A DNA stretch of 64,000 nucleotides, taken from the NCBI GenBank assembly GCA_001599915.1, contig BCIG01000019.1:434001-498000 (forward strand), given 5' to 3'. Each line of letters begins with the position of its first letter. The stretch's first letter is position 1. Origin of the DNA: Symbiotaphrina buchneri (Eukaryota > Ascomycota > Symbiotaphrinales > Symbiotaphrinaceae). A model generated the notes under the pieces. That model was not told where the DNA came from. It saw only the letters and a program-made list of their open reading frames with translations, and ran no database searches. The position numbers and the translations under genes are program-made. This document shows, piece after piece, positions 38,352 through 48,640 of this stretch.

Positions 38352-40161
38352 TCACTCGCCCTTGAAGGCAGTCTTCACACTGCTGATACTGTCTCCCCTG
38401 TCCCTGGCGCTGCTTGCGGAACCGACATCTGCAGTGGCTGTGATCATTGACAATGCTGGCCTAGCTCGTGACTTCTGCATGCGCAGCGATGCAGGCGGTG
38501 AGCCGAATCCCATGGACGATGCTACAGAGTCAGACCTCTGCCTGGCGACGAAGCTCGAATCGTCTCCGGGCATGAAGGAGTAGCGCTTGGACCTGTCGTC
38601 GTTGCTTATGCTCTGGCGGTCTCGAGTGCTAGCTGCGCCGACTTCGGAGGTGATCTGCTGGGATTGATCGTGACGTGTGCTCGTAAGGACGTCATCGCCA
38701 GGCATGAATGAGAAGCGCTTGGAGTTGGAGTCATTGCTCTGGCTGGCTGGAGTGCTAGCAGAGCCGAGTTCGAAGGTGACCTGCTGGGCCCGATCGTGTT
38801 GCGTGCGCATAGGGAGTCTGCTCGGCTGGGGAATCCTGTAGGCCGTGCGCGTGCGACGGATTGATGGCTTCTGCTCATCTGTTGTCTGCGGCTTTGCAAG
38901 CGTGGAGCGGGTCATGTTATCCGCATTTCCAACGCTGCTGCTGTCATCGTCGAGGATACCCGGCCCGAAGATGGCTTTTGCGACCCCGGGGAAGCCGTCC
39001 ACCATGTCGACGCCCTTTTCAACAGCGAGCTCCGTCGTCCATCTCATTGCCATTTTCAGGTCTTCTTCAAGGCGGTCTTCTGCCTTGCGCGGGAGACAAG
39101 AAGAGATCATGGAGCTTGTAGTGCTCTTGGATGAATATGAGCCAGCGGAGGCCTTTGAGGTGCCGAGAATACGACTACCAACAGTGCCGAAGAAGCTTGC
39201 CTGAGGCTCATCACACACGTCCCCTCTTTGGGGGAACGGTGGACGGCCGACGGAGGAAGGAGAGGTGACGGAGAAGGGAGTGTTGGTAGGTATGCCCTCG
39301 TGGGGCCTATAAAGAGCATTTTGCTCTGCTTCTGTCAGAACCATCAATGCGTGATAGCAGTCGCGGAATGAGGAAAGAGACTTACCTGTCTCTGGAGCCA
39401 TCTTTCGTCTGATGGTCTCCGCCATCGCTTCGATGGTCTGCTTCTGCCCACTGCCACGGGCTGGGATTGCCCGGGCCGACTTGTTGTCGCGAGGAAAACC
39501 CCCGACGACCCGCCTCAACTCTGCAATCTCTTCTTCGTACTTGTTCTGCTGGACCACCCAGCTTGCAGTGCTGTTGGCCATGTACCTCCTCATCCCCTCC
39601 AACTCCTTCTTCATTTCCTCGTTCTCCTTGACGAGTTTCTCATTTGACTCGAGGACATTCTGGTTCTCCTCGGCAAGGCTCTCTTTCTGACGCAACGCGT
39701 CCAATATCTCCTTCTTCCCTTTCTGCAGCTGGACCTGCTGGTCGAAAACTGCGTCCGCCACGCTCAACACTGCAAAGTTGAGACGGGGGGGGAAGGGGTG
39801 ACGATAGGTTCGGCATTAAAGCTCCCCTGATCGCCACCGCCATCCCCTCCACGTCTGGCTCATTGAGCTGCGGCGGCTCCATCTCCCACGAACTCCAGTT
39901 GACTCGGTCCACCATGCTGACGGGCCTTAAAGGCCGAAGATACTGATAGAAGTCGGTGAGCTGAAAATTGTAGTGGTAACTCGGAGACGTGATGGCGTTC
40001 TGCTCTATCCGGCCGATGTGAACTGAGTGTTGTTGAGAGAGCGGAGGAGATGTCAGAGGAACGTGCGGTTGCAACTCCTCAGGCAGCGACGGTGATGGTG
40101 GCCGCCGAGCCTCCACGTTCCTGCGGCGACGCTGAGTCGCCATCGTACGGTTGATGTCCAT
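38352..40161 (-). CDS. Unknown coiled-coil protein with C-terminal repeats
   Basis: Not recognised. The start at 40161 (MDINRTMATQRRRRN) is the best guess; the ATG at 40143 is also possible. The N-terminal part (about 1-85) contains YHYNFQLTDFYQYLRPLRPV. A long coiled coil follows (SLAEENQNVLESNEKLVKEN..., then KYEEEIAELRRVV). The C-terminal third is Ser-rich with two copies of an about 42-residue repeat ending SKR(F/Y)SFMPGDD. The change of frame near 39770-39893 can be read as a 124-nt intron (39770..39893, donor GTTCGT, acceptor TTTGCAG after a C-rich tract). Alternatively, it is one extra base in the C8 run at 39785..39792. A second GT-AG intron of 54 nt (39332..39385) keeps the frame open and may be optional. 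Confidence 0.6.
38567..38815 (-). repeat. Coding tandem repeat (about 42 codons x2) in the coiled-coil gene
   Basis: Two diverged copies of the order HDxxQQ(V/I)T, SASTPAS/AASTRDR, SNDxxSKR(F/Y)SFMPGDD are adjacent in the C-terminal region. The DNA copies are recognisable on the plus strand by ATCGTCTCCGGGCATGAAGG / GTCATCGCCAGGCATGAATG. Edges are approximate. Confidence 0.7.
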
Positions 40162-40487
40162 CGTATCGATGTTGTGGTCGTCGTGATCGGCGCGGCGATG
40201 GCGATCGTATCGTATCGTGGACACACGTATGGAACTTGCACGCAGACACGGATGGGGACGAGGACTCGGTGGTTCACTTGCAATGACATCTCTCACCATT
40301 TCATTCACTCTGCATGTCACAAAGTCTTGCAAAATTTCTACCGTAAATTCATTATCCCAAAGGGCCAAAGAGAGACCCAAATTCCCCATAGGAATTGGCC
40401 AAAAACAACAACGCCAAAACATCCAATGGACCGTCGGCACGGCCTGATGCAATACTATCCAACTTCCCTTGACGGACCTCGACGGGT
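40162..40487. other. Short spacer between the two unknown minus-strand genes
   Basis: An open frame continues upstream of the chosen start of the coiled-coil gene through this spacer (to 40452), so part could be coding if the real start is further upstream. Otherwise it is promoter and 3' UTR. Confidence 0.4.
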
Positions 40488-41509
40488 CTACCTGCGGTGG
40501 AAGAGTTTCTTGAAGAACCCCCTGGCTTGAGATTTACCAGAATTGGGGATACTATCGACTTCCGCTTTGACCTCCTCCGTAGTGGGAATGTCTTTGACCT
40601 CCTCTGTAGTGGGAATGTGTTCTTGGGTCTTTCAGACCGATCAGCTGCTTGCCAGCGTTATGAGAAGCATGGACGACCTACCTGGGTGATCTCTGTGGTT
40701 ACGACGATGCCAGTGTCGCCCACGTCCTCCAAGAGGTCCCCCGGAGTTAGGTCGACAGAATGCTCCACCTCTTCCTTCTATTGGTCATCAGTATCACTCA
40801 GCGCGGTGCTTCTGGTATGTAGATCTACTGACCTCTACTTCATCGTCGCGTTTTGCCCAAATTTGATTCAGTAACGTATCGAAGTATGGGTCCGCAGCCT
40901 TGCCGCTCGGCAGACTGTCTGGTTCCACTACCGGCTTCACGACGCCGCAAAGAGTATCCAGACTCTTGGCCCTTTCCAACTCCACCTCCAGCCTTTCTTG
41001 TTTTTCTTGGGTGATCACCCGATTCTGGTGCTTGTCGCCTAGATATTGCTTGATACTCTTTGGCTCAAGGTAAAGGAAGCATTCCCCACCGTTATGTTCA
41101 ATGGCCTCAACAAGTGGGCGGAGCACGATCTTGCTGCGCAACAAGGCAAGCTTACGGAGCACCTCCCAACGTAGCTCACTGGTGACGAGATCGGTACGTC
41201 TGGATCTGCCAATATAGACATGCATTCCTTGCAAGGTTGAAACGGTGCAGAGGAATAGTTCCTCGTATTTTGCAAGTTCCGTAAAGTTTTTCATGACGCC
41301 GTTATCGTCGTATCGCACTAGGTCCAAGTGGTACATGAGACCGTCAACGACATTGTACAACTGCGAGACTTGATGTTAGCAACCAATGGCTGCTAAAAGG
41401 ACGGAAACAATACTTCTGCCTGCCCATGAAGGTCTCCCACAACTCCGGCGCATTCTATCGCACTTTCGACGATGATATCGATTGCTTCTTCATCTCGCTT
41501 CGATGCCAT
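40488..41509 (-). CDS. Unknown protein, 4 exons (about 286 aa)
   Basis: Exons complement(41414..41509), (40833..41360), (40682..40777) and (40488..40628); introns are 53, 55 and 53 nt, all with usable GT-AG signals and phase 0 joins. The product begins MASKRDEEAIDIIVESAIEC and has a predicted helical body (residues about 30-170, with LYNVVDGLMYHLDLVRY and ELRWEVLRKLALLRSKIVLR). Next come a charged segment with QEKQERLEVELERAKSLD, an acidic region, and a short tandem repeat (HIPTTEEVK/DIPTTEEVK). It ends in a basic tail (GFFKKLFHRR). Not recognised; no enzyme motif or signal peptide is visible. The consistent splicing supports a real gene. Confidence 0.7.
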
Positions 41510-42605
41510 CTTCGATCCTTCGAAAGTTGCAGAAATATTGACCAAAAATGTCGAGTAAATGGAGAATAGATTGACAAAAGCTTGTAGAACCGTCGGACGA
41601 AGTGCGAAGACCAAGCAGTTTGAACGACGATGCCTCGAAAGAACGAGACGGCGTGCAGGACAAGTGGGGAGGAGAAGCAACTGAGGAGGTTCGAGGAGCT
41701 CATCATCCTCCGCTCTTCAGATGAAGAACATCGAGTCTGACAGAGATCCGATTGGTTCAAGCATTCACAGACAGTATTCATGGAAAGAAATCACAGCAGG
41801 TACGTACCAACATACGTAACTCAGAAAGGGTGAAGGGAAAATTAGATAGTAAGATGTTTATTCTATTGCAAATTGTTATCCTTCCGTTCGTTAGTGGATA
41901 TGGACATGTCGACTCCAGGCTGTCCATCCAGATGATCAGGGGGCGGTGGTCAGCGACAACCCGCTCCAAGTTTGGAGATCAGCTGGTGGAGAATAGAATT
42001 GGAAAGAATGTAATAAAGATTCCCCGAACGTTGTAGTCCGTCGCAGCAGCGCCAGGCAACATTGTTTAGAAGCAGCATAACATAGGGTCACCACTCCGTA
42101 GCCCATCCCTGGTAAGATATTAGGTAACATTCGTTATAAGGTATCTTTGGGTATTTTCATATTCAGAAAAAATGAAAATAGATTGCAAGACCAAAGATGT
42201 TATTTTCAGTGAGCACATTGGAATTCAGGCGGCCGCCGAATGAGTCTCGTGCTGTTCATGCAGCAGACTGAGGTCGAGAGACGTGCAAACCCGCATTTCA
42301 GCGTTTGTGGCGTGCCTCTGTCACCAAAAAGGTTGAGGTGGTTGACAGCGAATGGGATGTCGTTGAGGTTGGGTTTAAAGTAGGCTAAGCTTCTGTTAGC
42401 TCTGTACAAATACACTAGCGGCGGTTGCTACGTCGGCTGTTTGTTTACTCACTTCCGAATCTGAAATCGTTCTTCGTCCGTGCATCCATCTAACGGTCTG
42501 TCTTCTCAAACATCTTTTATCCGCACCCCAACCGGCTGGAGAAAGGTATCGTGATTGTGTTCATGCCGTATAAGAGAGATCTGGAGTAGTTGAGGCTCGC
42601 GCATC
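41510..42605. promoter_or_regulatory. Divergent promoter of the unknown gene and the ASPM-like gene
   Basis: 1.1-kb divergent spacer. It contains GGTACGTACCAACATACGTA (41800-41819), TAGGTAACATTCGTTATAAGGTATC (about 42121-42145) and a 9-bp inverted repeat TATTTTCAT/ATGAAAATA at 42152..42180. No gene is supported. Confidence 0.5.
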
Positions 42606-45600
42606 ATGTTTAAGTACGACGAACCTACACCTTGCCCCGCTCCTGTACCTCGAAGAATCCAGCAATCGGAAGACGCGCCGCATACCGACTTCACCTTCGG
42701 CGCGAAGGGATACAGCTTGTTGGACATTGCTCGCGGGGAAGGCAGCATACCGGGTCTCGATGAACATACTGAAGATGTCGACTTCACTACCGAGTTACGC
42801 GCCAGCTTAAGAAGCGCGTCACCGCGCAGGAGAAGGACCACGCAACGGGTCAGTAGAGGGCAACAAGCAGCCATCCCAGTGTATGAGGATGGCTCAGGTC
42901 ACATGGAGCCGTTGTCGCATGCGCCGAACATCGATGTTTGTATGACCTCGGAGTTGCCTTTCAAGGCCGGGAGTGGCTCCCATCGGAGAAGCACCATATT
43001 GGCGCAGCCGGCGCACCGGCCTCTCACTGCTCGTGGAAGTCAGGCACATGCGATGCAAGAGAATGGACCAGCAACTGTGATAATGGGTCGGAAAGAAGCT
43101 GAAGCTCCAAGGCAGCAAGGACACTTGATGAAGAAAGAACCTCGACGCCGAACCATATACGTGCCATCGGACGACACGTCAATTCTCACGATTCATCCAG
43201 GTGGCAGCGTCAATGACTCGACACTTCACCGAAACAAGTCTGCGGCTACATCGTTGAATACCTTATCAGAGGAGGTCCCTGTCGAGAAAACTCAGCTCGC
43301 GTCCAATCGCAAACCACGCAAATCTCTGGCTGCTGCGCCGAAGAGAGTACCTCTTCAACACACTTCACGGCCACTTCAAGGCGCGGCTTTTGTAAGGGAC
43401 ATAGTGGGTCAAGGTGGCGGAAAGGAAAATATCCCTCCAGAGGCTCTTGGTCTTGGCAATGGAAAAAAGAAGATCGACGATGATATGAAGGTTAAACAGG
43501 TCAACAAGAAGATTGAGAGTAAGAGTACCACCCAGGCTCAGACCATTCCAGTGCAGGGACCGAGACTTTCAGGACTCAATGCAAAAGGCTGTAGAAAGAG
43601 GACTAGCAGTGACTCACTTGATGGTCCTGCCGAAGTCAAGGTGATGAGGCAGAGAGATAGGCCATCTATACCTCGCCAGAAAGAAGCATTGACCAGGCGG
43701 AAACCGTCGTCCTCTCCGAAGCTTCGTCTCACCCCTCCATCTTCAAAGGAGCCTACACCGAATCGGGAGCCCCAAGTGAGGAAAACGGAGAAGGTACTAT
43801 CAAAACTTAGCGTACCTCTACTGGATAGCACAAGTTCCGCCCCGCTTGATCAGTATCCTGTCTTGGCAGAGGATGTCTTAAAGCCGGAGATGTACGAAGA
43901 CAATTGGCTCAGTCACCAGGAAACGGCCATTACGCAGCTTCTCAACCATCTGTTTGACTCGGTTGCCAATGACCAGCAGGGGAACACGGTGGACTCGCAA
44001 GATTTAAGGAAGTCGCTGTTGGCCATGTATCACCAGCAAAACTTCTCACTGCTTCATAAGAGGTTACAAGCTTCGCTTTTATTCGGCGCGCTGAGCATTC
44101 CCAAAGATCTGTTAGCTCAGACTTTGCGGCTAAGAGAGGACGTGGGGATGCGTAATAAGTTTCTCAGCATGTGGCTCCACACGTACCAGCTTGCACCTCT
44201 GAGAGCTGCGGCGGAGGTCATAGTTGGTCGAAAGATTCCCGAACAGCGGCCCACTTCCCGCATGTGTGGTTCCGCCGAAACCAGAAGCCCTACTAAGGCC
44301 GAAAGGAAGGATGTTGAGGCATTTCTGGACAAGTTCCTCGTTTGTAATGAAGATGCTACACGGCCACGTCCAGGAAACGAGACAGACAGCGCTGACCGCT
44401 CTGACTTCGGAACGCAAGAGTGGGGATGGCGACGGAGTGTGTTGCGGAGTCTTATGCTGATTCGTCTCCTTGATTTGGCCAAGGCTGACCGGATCATTCC
44501 TGGGACACTATTCTTGACGACATCGAAGTACAAATCATCAAGTTCGGTCTTACAAGCTCTTGGTAATCTGCTTCTTCCTTCCTTGGGAGACATTCAGAGG
44601 CCTCTTCGTCATATCAACTACGAAGTCAGCCAGGTGCAGTATCCACTTCAAGAGTACGCTTACCGGATGACGAACATCGCAACCGATCTCCGTGATGGTG
44701 TTTGGCTCACTCGATTGGTCGAACTGCTCCTTTATCCGCCAAGCACCCTGGCACAGCAAAAGTGCGATGTGACTGTGACGATGCCCACTGGGGAAATCCT
44801 AACCAGCCGTTTTCATGACACGACAGACTGTTGGGTTTTGTCACAACATCTCAAATTCCCTTGCATCGGCCGTGCACAAAAGTTATACAATGTGCAGATC
44901 GCTTTGAGTGCCTTGGACGGGCTGCCAGGTCTGGGCCAGCTAGTCGGAGGCATAAGAGCTGAGGACGTAGTCGACGGATACCGCGAGAAGACCCTAGGGT
45001 TATTGTGGGCCTTGGTGAGCCGGTGGGGTCTAGGCATGCTAGTCGACCGGCGTGAATTGGAGAAGGAGATCTTGCGCCTAAAGTCCACATATTGGCTGCA
45101 GAGAAAGGAAATAGCAGACGATACGTATGACTCCGCCAGTGAGGATGAGGCCGAGCTTCAAGACCTGGAAGGTGCAGAACGGGATAAGCTCCTCTTGAAG
45201 CTCTGGGCTAAATGCATTGCCCGCCTGCATGGTCTGAGAGTCACCAACTTCTCTTCATCGTTCTCGGACGGCCGTGTCTTTGAGAAGATCGTGGATGAGT
45301 ACGAAGAGTACCTACCACATGTCTTGAATACTTCCAGCACCAGCAAAGCCATCTCGGCGTCCTCCATAAATAGTACTAGATCAGTTCGGTCGAGTGTACT
45401 GGAGGCCAAGTTGGTCGCTCTCGGGTGCAGTCATTCATTTGGTAAGTCTTTGTGCCTCATATATGATCCGCAGGTCTCGTGAAACTGACTTTGCTTGACA
45501 GCATGTCTCTTCAACCCGTCTCTTACTCCTCATCTGAACGCGACGCTCACCATACCGCTGCTGACGTTCCTGTGCTCCCGCGTCCTGCGACCGTCGCGCA

Positions 45601-45818
45601 CCATCCGGGCAGCGGTAAGTGTGCAGCGTGCATGGCGGGGTTGTCTGGCCAAGAGGGAGGTGAGCAAGAGAGTCGCACTCATGCGGTTGGCGAACGATTG
45701 TGCGATGGTGGTGAAGACTAGGGAAAGAGTGGTAGGCGCAGCAGTGGTCATCCAGACGGCTTGGAGGGAGTCCAGGGCCAGGAAGATCAGAAGGGGATTG
45801 AGGAAAACAGGCGCATGA
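42606..45818 (+). CDS. ASPM-like (abnormal spindle) calponin-homology and IQ-motif protein (about 1050 aa)
   Basis: Exons 42606..45441 and 45502..45818; the 60-nt intron has donor GTAAGT and a CTTGACAG acceptor. Residues 1-420 are disordered and basic and include GGGKENIPPEA (about 270), a KEN-box-like degron motif. The central part (about 590-900) resembles the calponin-homology region of ASPM proteins (LMLIRLLDLAKADRIIPGT, NIATDLRDGVWLTRLVELLL). After the splice come two IQ-like calmodulin-binding segments (SVQRAWRGCLAKREVSKR and VIQTAWRESRARKIRRGLRK). Fungal relatives are often annotated as calmodulin-binding protein Sha1. By family knowledge, ASPM proteins act at spindle poles; the role here is inferred. 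Confidence 0.8.
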
Positions 45819-46674
45819 AAGCCTGTGCTCAGCATTAGCAGCCGGTGAGGTGGGGATGGCCCGGCTAGGAGAGCCTGAGCGAGAAGAAGTCAATGAAGGG
45901 ACCAGAAGAACGAGAGGTCAAATGATGAAGGATGTTATGGGAAGTGTTGTTCGCATCGGTGAAGCCGGATCTATAGAGGATTATTTCCTCGACGGCGCCA
46001 GCCGAGGTAATGAGATACGTGGGTGAAGAAACAGACCCTGTCCAAAGGGTGTAGGATATGGTACGACAATCGGGTGTGAGACGGAATATGTTTGCTTTGC
46101 TGTGTTTGCTTTGCTGTGTTTGCTTTGCTGTGTTTGCTTCTTGCTGTATTTGCTCCTTATAAGCGCTATCGCTTTTGCTACGACTTAATCAATGAAACAA
46201 TGATGTTATGACGAGGTCTTCGTTATCATTTCCTGACCGGCCACAGTGGGTCCGGCACCGTACTGCTATCAGCGTCTGTTCATGTCCCTGTACGTACAGA
46301 GATCGACGCTTGACCTAATCGACGGGGAAAAGCAGAGACGACCTCCAAGTAGCGCAAACACACTACCGGAAGGGATCACGCGCATTCAGGCGTGTCTGAG
46401 ATATGAGAGGGGGGACAGTATTAGCGGTGTAACAATGGCTCCCAGTAAGAGGGAGTGTAATTGTAATGACGCTTCGTGTGGTAGATCAAGAAAACATATC
46501 AGCGGCAGCAATGGGACACGACATTGAATGCAATGAGTGGCGCTTTTGGTACGCAGAAATGACAGATCGTCGCTGAGATGGCGGAAGACACGGAAAACCA
46601 GAGGACTATGAGTAGGAAGGAGATCTTGAGGCAGCCGCTTTTGATATGCCACACACGGCGATGCACTCCTCTTA
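45819..46674. other. Convergent spacer between the ASPM-like gene and VTS1
   Basis: Contains a 14-nt tandem array (46091..46132) and otherwise nothing recognisable; presumably 3' UTRs. Confidence 0.5.
46091..46132. repeat. Tandem repeat TTTGCTTTGCTGTG x3 plus degenerate copies
   Basis: Three perfect 14-nt copies followed by decayed copies to about 46153, about 270 bp after the ASPM-like stop codon. Confidence 0.9.
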
Positions 46675-48640
46675 TCACAATTTCCCCTGCTCTTTCGCCT
46701 CTTTCACTTGCTCAAAGACCTGTTGGATCAGTTAGTCCACGGTTCCTTGACTGACGAGCGGTACAGATCAGCTTACCTTGAGCATCTTCCTCCTAGCTCC
46801 CAAAGCATTGACGCCCCTATTTTCCAAGCCTGCATCGTCGAGTTCAACCAATTCCTCCCATTTCAAGTCCTTCAGGTTGTCAGTGTATTTGTGCAGGCGT
46901 AAACTACGCAGCCAGTTCGGGATATCCTGCAGCAGACTTGGATCGGTCGGGTCCTCAGGCGGCTTCGAACTTCCTCGTCGACCACGAGCAGAGCGACCAC
47001 GCTGGATCTCGGAATGATCGGAAAGGTAACCTTCCGCTATTGGAGCCCCAAGCCCGAACTGATTTAATGTGAGACCGTTCAGACTATTACTGAGGAGCGC
47101 GGCGGGATCGTAGGCAGAAAGGAAACCATTATTCTGGGAAGTCAGATTCATACCACCCAGACCCGGTGTTTGCATAGCAATCCCCGGAGAGTTAGGGCGA
47201 GAACGACGACCAGCAGCGGCCAGCTGAGCTTGTTGGTTGGCCTGTACAGCTGCCATCTGCTGTGGACTAAGAATCTGACCCTGTTCATTCACCATGACGA
47301 CATTGGGAGCCGTCAAATTGTTGCCAGGGGCTTGATTTTCGCCAAGTTGACCGTCATTGGAACGTCCCCTCCGGTACTTCCGAACATCATCGAGGGCGAT
47401 ACGATTGTTAACGGTCGAAAGCGCTGCTAGTTTCATTGCCGTTGCATTCGCAACCATATCCGCTGTACTTGCGCCCGGTTGCTGTGTGTTGAAGCTGGGT
47501 ACCATTGGCGTGTTGGTCATGGATGCCCAGCTGCCCGGATTGTAAGGGGAGAAAAGTGGCACATCTGGGTTTTCCGGTGCGGTCAATGTGGTTGTCTGCA
47601 TGTTCGTACCACTTGACAGTTGCGGTCGGGGTGATCGAAGGCTGGCCGAAGGCGGCGGTTGGCTGAATTGACCCATGGGCTGGTGGTCAGAGGACGACTT
47701 CGGGCGGGCGATTGGCTGCTGTGTCTCCGAACTTCTTGGGCCCCATGGCGACGGTGGTGGTTGAGAAAGGCTCTGGGAGCCGGTATCCGTTGGCGCAGAA
47801 ATTGTCGGCGCCGCCAAAGGAGAGCGGTTATCATACACTGCGCTGTTGCGGTTAGACCCCGGAGCTTGCCCAGTCTGCTGTGTGAATTCGGCCTTCTTCT
47901 GCGCAATAGCTTCGGCAGCTGCAGGGAACATAGCATTGATGGTATCAGACGTGAGCCCTGAATTGCGTTTGAGACCCGGTGATGGTGGGGGTCGTCCAAG
48001 GGAGCTGCGAGTACCTCCGACATTTAACTTATCCATTGCATCATTCAGGCGGTTAGACATGGCGTCTAAGGAGAAATGATATCAGCTGCCAGAACAACTT
48101 TCCATGATGCCACTCGTCAACGGACATACCTTTTTCGCCGAAGTTTGCAGGGGAAAGGACTCCAGACATTGGATGCTGCTTTGCCATCTGCTGCAGAACC
48201 TGAATGAAGAATCGGATTTGCACCTGGGTGGTTTGCTGGAGAAGGGCATAAAGAGCCGCTGTGCGTTCGGCCTCGCTCAGGACGCGGAACCACTGCTCTA
48301 TTGCGCTCAATTCGTCCTTGAAATCCTGATCCAACGTAGCCGCAGCCATCTCCTCCAAGGTAGTCTCGTACTGATCGATATCCGCGATCCACTGCTGGGC
48401 TACCTTATCCACGTTGTCATCAGTACTATTCTGGCTGTGTGGCTGATTTTGGCTGAAGTAGACCTCAGAAGAGGGCCGAATCCGACTCGACAAAGGTGAA
48501 GTGGCTCCAAAGCCAGACAGATCTGCGGAAGCTCGAAGGTGGTGACCTGAACCTATTGTTCGGGAGGAAGGTGGGCGCAAGGAGGAATTCGATGCCTCCG
48601 GGGTGCTGTTCCGGTTGCCGATTATGTGACTGGCAGACAT
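46675..48640 (-). CDS. VTS1: RNA-binding SAM-domain protein Vts1 (Smaug family), about 614 aa
   Basis: Exons complement(48130..48640), (46777..48065) and (46675..46719); introns are 64 and 57 nt. The N-terminal region begins [21 protein letters not shown] conserved helical domain follows ([20 protein letters not shown]...[20 protein letters not shown], about 75-135). After splice 1 it reads [20 protein letters not shown] long Q/P/S/N-rich linker leads to the C-terminal SAM domain (about 545-612): [20 protein letters not shown], then [20 protein letters not shown], completed by the tiny last exon [14 protein letters not shown]. By family knowledge, Vts1 binds Smaug-recognition hairpins in mRNA and recruits the CCR4-NOT deadenylase. 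The start at 48640 was chosen for the typical fungal N-terminus; the frame stays open further upstream. Confidence 0.92.
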
